This document shows positions 1 through 5,915 of a DNA stretch of 9,567 bases, piece after piece. A program made the translations under genes and the position numbers. The stretch lies in assembly GCA_005888395.1 (NCBI GenBank), contig VAXF01000006.1:12504-22070 (forward strand), given 5' to 3'. Each line of letters opens with the position of its first letter. Within the stretch, counting starts at the first letter, position 1. The stretch comes from Actinomycetota bacterium. Lineage in GTDB: Bacteria > Actinomycetota > Acidimicrobiia > Acidimicrobiales > AC-25. The notes under the pieces were generated by a model. That model had not been told where the DNA came from, searched no databases, and worked only from the letters and a program-made list of their open reading frames with translations.

Positions 1-305
1 CTCTCACGCGACCTCTGCTCGTCGAAGTGGACGACGAGGCAGTAGTCGAGACCGGTGGACGCGAGAAGCTCGAGGCGCTGGTCGAGGTCGGTGAGCAGCT
101 TGGGAGCGGACTCGGGCCGCACGACGAAGGCCGGGTGCCGGTCGAAGGTGACCACCGCCGACACGCAGCCCTGCTCGGCGGCCCGCCGCCGGACCTCGGC
201 GATCACAGCCCGATGGCCGAGATGGACGCCGTCGTAGGCGCCGATGGTGACGACCGACCCCGACGCGGGCTTCGGGCACGCCGCCGGATCAGTGATCACC
301 TCCAT
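1..305 (-). CDS. ribF: RibF, bifunctional riboflavin kinase/FAD synthetase, 5' part only
   Basis: RibF phosphorylates riboflavin to FMN and then adenylylates FMN to FAD in the cytoplasm. Only about the first 101 residues are in the window; the gene runs off the left edge, so the C-terminal riboflavin kinase domain is not seen. The translation from ATG 305-303 has the nucleotidyltransferase signature VVTIGAYDGVHLGHRAV at about residues 18-34, with the HxGH-type motif HLGH at 28-31, followed by the family-typical VVTFDRHPAFVVRP stretch and LLTDLDQRLELLASTGLDYCLVVHFD. It starts 10 nt after the truB stop, as the last visible operon member. The start is uncertain: no Shine-Dalgarno precedes the ATG, and a perfect one (GGAGGTGATC) lies at codons 1-4 instead. 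Family identity is firm; the exact start is not. Confidence 0.93.
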   Translation of the reverse strand, partial: MEVITDPAACPKPASGSVVTIGAYDGVHLGHRAVIAEVRRRAAEQGCVSAVVTFDRHPAFVVRPESAPKLLTDLDQRLELLASTGLDYCLVVHFDEQRSRE

Positions 306-315
306 GATTTGGAGG

Positions 316-1161
316 CTACAGAGAGGCAACGACGACGGCGGGCCTGCCGTCCTCGTACACGGCGAGGAGCGCGCCCGACTCGTCGAGAACCGCGCATGCA
401 TCCCCTCGCCCGATGTCGACCGGACGACCGTGCCCGACCTGCACGGCGGTCGCGGCGTCGACGACGACGTGCGGGTAGTCGCGCATGGTCTCGGTGGGGC
501 TCAGCACCTCGAGGGCGTCGAGCGGATGGGCATCTGCGACGGTGAACGAGCCGACGGCCCGCCGGCGCAGGTTGCGCAGGTGCGCGCCGCCGCCCAGCGC
601 GGCGCCGAGGTCGGCGGCCAGACTCCGAACGTAGGTGCCCGACGAGCACTCGACGTCGGCCCGGAAGACACCGGGCTCTCCCGTCGGCGCGAGGTCGAAC
701 CGGCTCACTGTCACGCGCCGCGCCACGCGCTCGACATCGAGTCCCTGCCGCGCCAGCGCGTGGAGCCGCCGCCCACCGACCTTCACCGCCGACACCATGG
801 GCGGCACCTGTTCGATCTCGCCCAGGAAGCGCCCCGCCGCCGTGCGCACGTCGTCGGCCGAGACCGAGCTCATGTCGTGCTCGGCCGTCACCTCGCCCGC
901 CGCGTCGAGCGTGGCGGTCTCGATGCCCAGCACCACCTCGCACTCGTACGACTTCGGTAGTGCCGACAGGAACCGGAGGAGGCGCGTCACCCGCCCGAGG
1001 CCGACGAGGAGAACACCGGTGGCGTCGGGATCGAGCGTGCCGGCATGGCCGACGCGCTTCTGGCCGAAGATGCCCCGGCACTTGGCCACGACATCGTGCG
1101 AGGTCCAAGCCGCCGGCTTGTCGACGACCGCCAGGCCGTCGGTCACGACGCCGTCGGTCAC
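316..1161 (-). CDS. truB: TruB, tRNA pseudouridine(55) synthase
   Basis: TruB converts U55 of the tRNA T-loop to pseudouridine. With the start at GTG 1161-1159 the protein is 281 residues, normal for actinobacterial TruB. Visible motifs are the N-terminal VVDKPAAWTSHDVV (about 12-25; the usual KPxGxTS has Ala in place of Gly) and the catalytic motif GHAGTLDPDATGVLLVG at about 38-54, in which Asp44 is the expected nucleophile. FLGEIEQVPPMVSAVKVGGRRLHALAR and SSGTYVRSLAADLGAAL are further family blocks, and a short C-terminal PUA-like part ends in VYEDGRPAVVVASL. The chosen GTG overlaps the nrnA stop as GTGA, which favours translational coupling, but a second in-frame GTG at 1146-1144, created by a 15-bp duplication, is equally possible. 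No strong ribosome binding site precedes either. A longer open frame upstream is only the nrnA shadow. Confidence 0.95.
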   Translation of the reverse strand: MTDGVVTDGLAVVDKPAAWTSHDVVAKCRGIFGQKRVGHAGTLDPDATGVLLVGLGRVTRLLRFLSALPKSYECEVVLGIETATLDAAGEVTAEHDMSSVSADDVRTAAGRFLGEIEQVPPMVSAVKVGGRRLHALARQGLDVERVARRVTVSRFDLAPTGEPGVFRADVECSSGTYVRSLAADLGAALGGGAHLRNLRRRAVGSFTVADAHPLDALEVLSPTETMRDYPHVVVDAATAVQVGHGRPVDIGRGDACAVLDESGALLAVYEDGRPAVVVASL

Positions 1162-1164
1162 GAC
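1135..1164. repeat. Perfect 15-bp tandem duplication over the nrnA/truB junction
   Basis: The plus strand reads GCCGTCGGTCACGAC twice without a mismatch, at 1135-1149 and 1150-1164. The repeat covers the nrnA stop and the truB start and gives TruB a doubled VTDG(V) N-terminus with two GTG start candidates five codons apart. Because the period is a multiple of three, the truB frame is kept. Confidence 0.9.
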
Positions 1165-2153
1165 GCGAGCGGGATGTGCTCCCTGATCGCCTCGAGCGTC
1201 TCGTGCAGCGGGCGCGCCGAGGTGAAGCCCGCCGCGAAGCGGTGGCCACCACCTCCGAACTCGGTGGCGATGGCGCCCACGTCGACTCCCTCTTCGCGCC
1301 CGCCTCCCGGGCGGGCGTGGGAGATCGCCCGCAGGGAGACGCGCACGCCCTCGGGCGTCTCCTTGAGCACGCACGACACCTCGGCCTCGGAGACGCGGCG
1401 CACCAGGTCGATCAGGCCCTCGGTCTCCTCGATGGTCACGTCGAAACGAGCGAGGTCGTCGGCCGTTACCCACGTGGCGACGAAGCGCCGCTCATGGTCG
1501 AGCTCGGCTCGCGCCAGCGCCACCGCCACAAGCTGGAGATAGGCGAAGCGGTGCTCTTCGAAGAGCTGGCGGGTGATGTCGGCGATGGGGAGGTCGAAGC
1601 TGGCCAGCTCTTGCGCCAGGCCGAAGATCTCGGGGGTGGTGTTCGAGTACTGGAAGCGCCCGGTGTCGCTGACGACGCCGGTGTAGAGGCAGAGCGCAGC
1701 GTCGCGGGTGAGTGGCCAGCCGAGACGACGCGCCAACCGGCGCACGATCACCGCGGACGCGGCCGCGTCGGGGTCGACGACGTTGATCGACCCATAGCGG
1801 TCGTTGGTGGCGTGATGGTCGAGGACGATGAGCTCACCCGCCGCCCGCGCGGGGGCTGCCAGGTCGCCGAGCCGCTCGATCGAGCCGCAGTCGAACGTGA
1901 CCATCACCTCGGGCGCGGTCGGGAAGTCGGCGGGCTTGGTGGTGATGTCGAGGCCGGGCAGGAACGTGTAGTGCGGCGCGACCACGAAGGGCTCCGACCA
2001 CGACGCCACCGATGGGCGGCCGTTCGCGCGGCACAGATGATGCATGGCGAGCATCGAGCCGAGGGCGTCTCCGTCTGGCCCGACGTGGCACGCGAGCGCG
2101 ATCGAGTGGGCACCCTCGATCGCCACCGCCGCCCGGTCCAGCTCCGTCCTCAC
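1158..2153 (-). CDS. nrnA: NrnA-type DHH/DHHA1 phosphoesterase (nanoRNase/pAp or cyclic dinucleotide phosphodiesterase)
   Basis: Members of this family degrade 2-5 nt RNAs, dephosphorylate pAp, and in mycobacteria (CnpB, Rv2837c) hydrolyse c-di-AMP or pApA. The 331-residue length fits the family. The DHH domain shows motif I CHVGPDGDALGS at about 22-33, motif II VTFDCGS at about 85-91, motif III DHH at 112-114 and motif IV VVSDTGRFQYSNT at about 160-172; these hold the two-metal site. The DHHA1 domain carries VRVSLRAI at about 270-277 and the substrate-binding GGGGH at 300-304. All key residues are present, so the enzyme should be active. GTG 2153-2151 overlaps the rbfA stop as GTGA and is preceded by GGGAG at a good distance. 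Its place between rbfA and truB is the usual actinobacterial one. The true substrate cannot be told from sequence. Confidence 0.94.
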   Translation of the reverse strand: MRTELDRAAVAIEGAHSIALACHVGPDGDALGSMLAMHHLCRANGRPSVASWSEPFVVAPHYTFLPGLDITTKPADFPTAPEVMVTFDCGSIERLGDLAAPARAAGELIVLDHHATNDRYGSINVVDPDAAASAVIVRRLARRLGWPLTRDAALCLYTGVVSDTGRFQYSNTTPEIFGLAQELASFDLPIADITRQLFEEHRFAYLQLVAVALARAELDHERRFVATWVTADDLARFDVTIEETEGLIDLVRRVSEAEVSCVLKETPEGVRVSLRAISHARPGGGREEGVDVGAIATEFGGGGHRFAAGFTSARPLHETLEAIREHIPLAS

Positions 2154-2491
2154 GTCCCGCTCCCATGGAGACCGCGCAGGATGTCCTCCACCCTGTCACC
2201 CGTTGCTACCCCAGGATCGGCGCGGAACTCCAACTCGGGCGTGCGCTTCAGACGTGCCTGACGGCCGACAGCGGCCTGCAGCCGGACCCGGTGCTCCCCC
2301 AGCGCAACGGTCGCCTCTGGCGAGAGCGACGAGAACCACACACGGGCATGACGGAGATCGGGGTCCACCGTCACACCGGTGACGGTGCTCATCCCGACCC
2401 GGTCGTCGTCGATGCGCTCGAGCTCGTCGGCGATGACCTCCCGGAGGAGCTCGTTGACGCGCGCTACACGTGGGTAGCGGCGGTCAGGCAT
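2150..2491 (-). CDS. rbfA: RbfA, 30S ribosome-binding factor A
   Basis: RbfA binds the 30S subunit and helps process the 16S rRNA 5' end during late, cold-sensitive maturation. From ATG 2491-2489 the product is 113 residues, the usual size. It begins MPDRRYPRVARVNELLREVIADELERIDDDR and has the KH-like core: VTVDPDLRHARVWFSSL at about 41-57 and AVGRQARLKRTPELEFRAD at about 74-92. A longer open frame reaching 2527 exists, but the shorter start is chosen because it has GGAG five bases upstream and aligns with the family N-terminus. It overlaps the 3' end of the DUF503 gene by 8 nt, and its stop overlaps the nrnA GTG by 4 nt. Together with RimP and IF2 it makes this operon a 30S assembly and initiation unit. 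Confidence 0.94.
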   Translation of the reverse strand: MPDRRYPRVARVNELLREVIADELERIDDDRVGMSTVTGVTVDPDLRHARVWFSSLSPEATVALGEHRVRLQAAVGRQARLKRTPELEFRADPGVATGDRVEDILRGLHGSGT

Positions 2492-2777
2492 CGGTCTCCA
2501 GCCACGTACGGGTGGCGGCGAGGACATCGACGCCGGGCTGGGCCCAGACGAAGCGCTCGACCTCGTCGAGCACGTCGACGACGTGGCCCTGGTTCGCGGC
2601 CACGGCGGCGACCCCGATGCTCACCCGCTGCCACTGCTCGTGGTGGTCGACCTCGGCGGCCGCGACCGAGAAGCGGTGCCGCATGCCCTCGACGATGGGC
2701 TTCACCACCGCACGCTTCGCCTTCAACGACCGGCTCTCCGGAATGTGCAGCTCGATCTCCAGTGCGCCCACGTACAC
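2484..2777 (-). CDS. ylxP: YlxP-like DUF503 family protein
   Basis: A 97-residue protein of the DUF503/YlxP family, commonly found between infB and rbfA in Gram-positive bacteria. Its molecular function is not settled as far as I know; its position suggests a role linked to ribosome assembly or translation. The family signature is clear: MYVGALEIELHIPESRSLKAKR at the N-terminus, then VVKPIVEGMRHRFSVAAAEVDHHEQWQRVSIGVAAVAAN (about 25-63), and a C-terminal helix ending in WLETDA. No membrane segment or signal peptide is seen. GTG 2777-2775 is chosen because GGGAGG stands five bases upstream in the 13-nt gap after the infB stop. Family identity is secure; function is not assigned. Confidence 0.9.
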   Translation of the reverse strand: MYVGALEIELHIPESRSLKAKRAVVKPIVEGMRHRFSVAAAEVDHHEQWQRVSIGVAAVAANQGHVVDVLDEVERFVWAQPGVDVLAATRTWLETDA

Positions 2778-2790
2778 GCGGGCCTCCCGC

Positions 2791-5583
2791 TCAGGTGCGC
2801 GGTATCTCGCGCTCCTCGTAGGTCTCGATGACGTCGCCCTGCTTGAGATCCTGGAAGTCGGAGAGGCCGATGCCGCACTCGAAGCCTGACTGCACCTCGC
2901 GCGCGTCGTCCTTGAAACGCTTGAGCGAGGTGATCGTGCCCTTCCAGATCACGACGCCCTCACGCAGGAAGCGCACCTTCGACCCGCGCGTGATGGTGCC
3001 GTTGCGCACGTAGCACCCGGCCACCGCGCCGACGCGCGGCACACGGAAGATTTCCCGGACCTCGGCCTCACCGGTGACGATCTCCTCGAACTCCGGCTTG
3101 AGCATTCCGACCATGGCGCTCTCCATGTCTTCGAGCACCTGGTAGATGATCTCGTAGGTCCGGATGTCGACCTTCTCGGCCACGGCGAGCTCGCGTGCGT
3201 TCCGGTCGGGCCGCACGTTGAAGCCGATGATCGTGGCGGTGGACGCGGCCGCCAGCTGGACGTCGCTCTCGCTGATGCCGCCAACGCCGCGGTGCACGAA
3301 CGACAGCTTCACCTCGTCGCGCTCGAGCTTCTTGAGTGACTCTGTGAGCGCCTCGAGCGACCCGTGCACGTCGGCCTTGAGGATGAGGTTGAGCGTGGCG
3401 GTCTCGCCCCGCTGGATCTGCTCGAAGATGTCTTCGAGCCGCACACCTGTGCCGATGACCGAGCTCGAACCGGCCAGACCCGCGTAGCGGTACCGCTGCT
3501 CGCGTGCCTCGGCGATGATGCGCGCTGTCTTGTCGTCGGGCGCGACTCGGAAGTCCTCCCCCGCGTTCGGGACACCCGATAGGCCGAGGACCTGGACCGG
3601 CGTGGCCGGCAGTGCCTCCTTGACCTGGTCGCCGCGGTCGTCGAGCAGGGCCCGCACCCGGCCCCACGAGGCGCCGGCGACGATCGGGTCGCCCACCCGC
3701 AGGGTGCCGCGCTCGACGAGCACGGTGGCGACGGGGCCGCGGCCCACGTCGAGGTTGGCCTCGAGGACGACGCCGCGCGCCGGCGCCTCGGGATTGGCCG
3801 CCAGCTCCTCGACATCGGCGACGAGCAGGAGCTGCTCGAGCAGCTCCTCGATGCCCTGCCCCGCGAGCGCCGACACCTCGACCGTGATGGTGTCGCCGCC
3901 CCAGTCCTCGGGCACCAGCCCCTGCTCGGTGAGCTGCTGCTTGACCCGGTTCGGATCGGCGTCGTCGCGGTCGATCTTGTTGATGGCCACCACGATCGGC
4001 ACGTCGGCCGCCTTGGCGTGGTTGACGGCCTCGATCGTCTGGGGCATGACGCCGTCGTCGGCCGCCACCACGAGCACGACGATGTCGGTGACGTCGGCGC
4101 CACGGGCGCGCATGGCCGTGAACGCCTCGTGGCCGGGCGTGTCGATGAAGGTGATCAGCCGGCCGTCCTTCTCGGTCTGGTACGCGCCGATGTGCTGCGT
4201 GATGCCACCGGCCTCGCCCGCGACCACGTTGGCCTCGCGGATGCGGTCGAGCAGCAGCGTCTTGCCGTGGTCGACGTGTCCCATGACGGTGATGACCGGC
4301 GGGCGCGGCCGCAGGTCGGCCTCGTCGTCGTCGTCGCTGAACAGGGCCTGGAGCTCGGCCTCCTGCTCCTGGCCCGGCTCGACGAGCAGCACGTCGGCGC
4401 CCACCTCGGCCGCGAACAACTCGACCATGTCGTCGCTGAGCGACATCGTGGCCGTGACCATCTCGCCCTGCTGGAGCAGGAACCGCACCACGTCGGCGGC
4501 GGTGCGGTTGAGCTTCGGGCCGAGGTCCTGTGCGGTGGAGCCGCGCTCGACGATGATCTCGCCCTCGGGCACCGGCGCCTCGCTGGGCGTGTACGTCGTG
4601 AGCTGGGTCGGCTCGAGCTCCTCGAAGCTGCGCCTACGGCGACGGCGGCGCTGCGGGCGCGGCCGTCCCCCACCGGGGCCGCCGCGACCGCCGGGACCGC
4701 CGCCCGGCCCACCGCGGCCGACGCCGGCGCCGGGCACCTGGCTGCGCGGGAACTGCCCACCGCCGGGGCGGCCCGTGTAGCCGCCGGGCCGGCCCGCGCC
4801 GAACCCACCTGCCGGACGGCCCGCGCCACCACCGGGCGGCCGGCCGGCACCGGCGCCCGCGCCTGCGGGACGGCCACTCGGGCCACCGGGGCCACGCGTG
4901 CCGGGCGCGGGCGGGCCCGTGCGCCCGGCCGGTGAACGCGAGCCCGGCGGGGGCGGGATGGGCTTGCCGGTGGCCGAGCGCGGATAGCTCGGCGGGGGCG
5001 GGATGGGCTTGCCGGTGGCCGAGCGCGGCGGCGGGGCGGGGCCGTCGGGGCGGGCGGAAGGGGCCGGCGCCTCCGCGGGACCGGTGGTCGCGGCCGGCGC
5101 CTCGGGCGCGGGCCGCTGCGGCGCGGCGGCAGGCGGCTGGGCGGCCGGGGCGGCTGCGGGGCGCGGTGCCGGGCGAAGGGGTGGGAGGCGGTCGAGGTCG
5201 GGCTGCTCGCTGGCCGGCCGGCTGACCACCAGACGATGGGTCGGGTCGGGCGCCCGCTCGCTCACGGGCGCCGGGGTGGGCGCGACCTCGGGCGCGGGGC
5301 CCGCCGGCTCGGCCTCGTCGGCGGGCGCCGCCTCCGTGGCCGCCGCCGGCTTCTTGGCCCGCCCGGAGGGGCGGGCCGGCGACGGGGCCGGCTCCTCCGG
5401 CTGAACGGCGCGCCGCAGTCCCTCGCGGTCGGCCTTACGGCGGACGCGGTCGGCCTGTGCCTCCTCGATGCTCGAGGAGTGGCTCTTGGCGCCGATCCCG
5501 AGCGACTCGCAGAGATCGAGGGTCTCCTTGTTGGGGAGCCCCAGCTCACGAGCCAGCTCGTAGACCCGGATCTTCGACGGCAC
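2791..5583 (-). CDS. infB: InfB, translation initiation factor IF-2
   Basis: IF2 is the GTPase that places fMet-tRNA on the 30S subunit and promotes 50S joining. The 930 residues are typical of actinobacterial IF2. Order: N-terminal IF2_N domain (about 1-55, KIRVYELARELGLPNKE), a long Pro/Ala then Gly/Arg-rich low-complexity linker (about 60-310) ending in seven consecutive Arg (312-318), a second IF2_N-like part (about 345-405), and the G domain from about 428. The GTPase motifs are G1 GHVDHGKT 435-442, G3 DTPGHE 481-486, G4 NKID 535-538 and G5 SAL 571-573. The EF-Tu-like domain II and the fMet-tRNA-binding C-terminal domains follow, with VGAVAGCYVRNGTITRG and SGFECGIGLSDFQDLKQGDVIE near the end. 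GTG 5583-5581 shares one base with the ylxR stop and fits the family N-terminus, but its Shine-Dalgarno (AGAGAGGA) is rather distant, so coupling to ylxR is likely. Confidence 0.98.
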   Translation of the reverse strand: MPSKIRVYELARELGLPNKETLDLCESLGIGAKSHSSSIEEAQADRVRRKADREGLRRAVQPEEPAPSPARPSGRAKKPAAATEAAPADEAEPAGPAPEVAPTPAPVSERAPDPTHRLVVSRPASEQPDLDRLPPLRPAPRPAAAPAAQPPAAAPQRPAPEAPAATTGPAEAPAPSARPDGPAPPPRSATGKPIPPPPSYPRSATGKPIPPPPGSRSPAGRTGPPAPGTRGPGGPSGRPAGAGAGAGRPPGGGAGRPAGGFGAGRPGGYTGRPGGGQFPRSQVPGAGVGRGGPGGGPGGRGGPGGGRPRPQRRRRRRRSFEELEPTQLTTYTPSEAPVPEGEIIVERGSTAQDLGPKLNRTAADVVRFLLQQGEMVTATMSLSDDMVELFAAEVGADVLLVEPGQEQEAELQALFSDDDDEADLRPRPPVITVMGHVDHGKTLLLDRIREANVVAGEAGGITQHIGAYQTEKDGRLITFIDTPGHEAFTAMRARGADVTDIVVLVVAADDGVMPQTIEAVNHAKAADVPIVVAINKIDRDDADPNRVKQQLTEQGLVPEDWGGDTITVEVSALAGQGIEELLEQLLLVADVEELAANPEAPARGVVLEANLDVGRGPVATVLVERGTLRVGDPIVAGASWGRVRALLDDRGDQVKEALPATPVQVLGLSGVPNAGEDFRVAPDDKTARIIAEAREQRYRYAGLAGSSSVIGTGVRLEDIFEQIQRGETATLNLILKADVHGSLEALTESLKKLERDEVKLSFVHRGVGGISESDVQLAAASTATIIGFNVRPDRNARELAVAEKVDIRTYEIIYQVLEDMESAMVGMLKPEFEEIVTGEAEVREIFRVPRVGAVAGCYVRNGTITRGSKVRFLREGVVIWKGTITSLKRFKDDAREVQSGFECGIGLSDFQDLKQGDVIETYEEREIPRT
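4946..5028. repeat. 38-bp perfect direct repeat, period 45 bp, inside the infB linker
   Basis: Plus-strand 4946-4983 and 4991-5028 are identical over 38 bases and spaced by a 45-bp period. In IF2 they encode two copies of RSATGKPIPPPP (from Arg187 and Arg202). The 45-bp period keeps the frame, so this is an in-frame duplication in the unstructured linker. Confidence 0.93.
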
Positions 5584-5915
5584 TACCTTCGGTATTCCTC
5601 TCTTGTTCCTGTTTCAGGCCCTGTTCCTGTTTCAGGCCCCGTGGTCGCGCAACCCTTCATCCTCGCACGCTCAGCCACGGCGGCGCGTAGCCCGGTGACC
5701 GCCTCCGGGGTGATCTCGGCCCGCAGCGCACGGGGGAAGGCCCGCTTACGGGCGGCGAGGTCGACACATGCGAGCGATCCTGCGCACAGCCACGCGCCTC
5801 GCCCGGGAAGGTCTCGGCCGATCACCAGCGTACCGTCGGGGCGCCGCACCACCCGCTGGAGCTCGCCGGGCGGAGCCGTCCGGCGGCAGCCGATGCACGT
5901 GCGCAGTGGCGCTAT
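5583..5915 (-). CDS. ylxR: YlxR/RnpM family RNA-binding protein, with non-standard start
   Basis: YlxR (RnpM) is a small basic RNA-binding protein; in Bacillus subtilis it has been described as a modulator of RNase P. Between nusA and infB it is in its conserved place. The frame reads IAPLRTCIGCRRTAPPGELQRVVRRPDGTLVIGRDLPGRGAWLC..C..AARKRAFPRALR, which holds the hallmark RTCxGCR and GRGAWLC motifs. The first ATG/GTG/TTG in frame is GTG 5852-5850, but that would cut off RTCIGCR. Upstream, no ATG/GTG/TTG occurs in this frame across the nusA 3' end that I checked (to about 5990). I therefore place the start at ATA 5915-5913, which overlaps the nusA TAG as ATAG and has GGGGGAGG seven bases upstream, giving 110 residues. 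CTG 5906-5904 is the other option. The C-terminus carries a duplicated GPETGT. Function firm by family; start inferred. Confidence 0.85.
   Translation of the reverse strand: MAPLRTCIGCRRTAPPGELQRVVRRPDGTLVIGRDLPGRGAWLCAGSLACVDLAARKRAFPRALRAEITPEAVTGLRAAVAERARMKGCATTGPETGTGPETGTREEYRR
5604..5639. repeat. 18-bp perfect tandem repeat in the 3' end of ylxR
   Basis: The unit TGTTCCTGTTTCAGGCCC occurs twice head to tail, at 5604-5621 and 5622-5639, and encodes GPETGT-GPETGT in YlxR. Each unit also contains the short inverted repeat CCTG-TTT-CAGG. The stretch is much less GC-rich than its surroundings and lies just upstream of the infB start. Confidence 0.9.

Noticed and set aside
4..279. Minus-strand 91-codon frame within ribF
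   Set aside because: Arg-rich product in a wrong frame; the ribF frame with HLGH explains the region.
286..303. Plus-strand sequence resembling the 16S rRNA 3' end (GGATCA then GATCACCTCC)
   Set aside because: Only a ten-base match next to coding sequence, with no upstream 16S sequence; it is the complement of the misplaced Shine-Dalgarno in ribF.
960..2261. Plus-strand frame of 433 codons opposite truB, nrnA and rbfA
   Set aside because: It crosses three well-supported genes on the other strand and shows no known motif; a shadow frame of GC-rich DNA.
4670..4930. Gly/Pro-rich, highly repetitive GC stretch that might suggest a separate structural protein or satellite
   Set aside because: It is in frame with infB and is the usual low-complexity IF2 linker of actinobacteria.
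3515..4935. Plus-strand open frames (421 and 305 codons) opposite infB
   Set aside because: Low-complexity Ser/Arg/Ala-rich products, mirror images of the infB GTPase and linker coding, without domain or ribosome binding site support.
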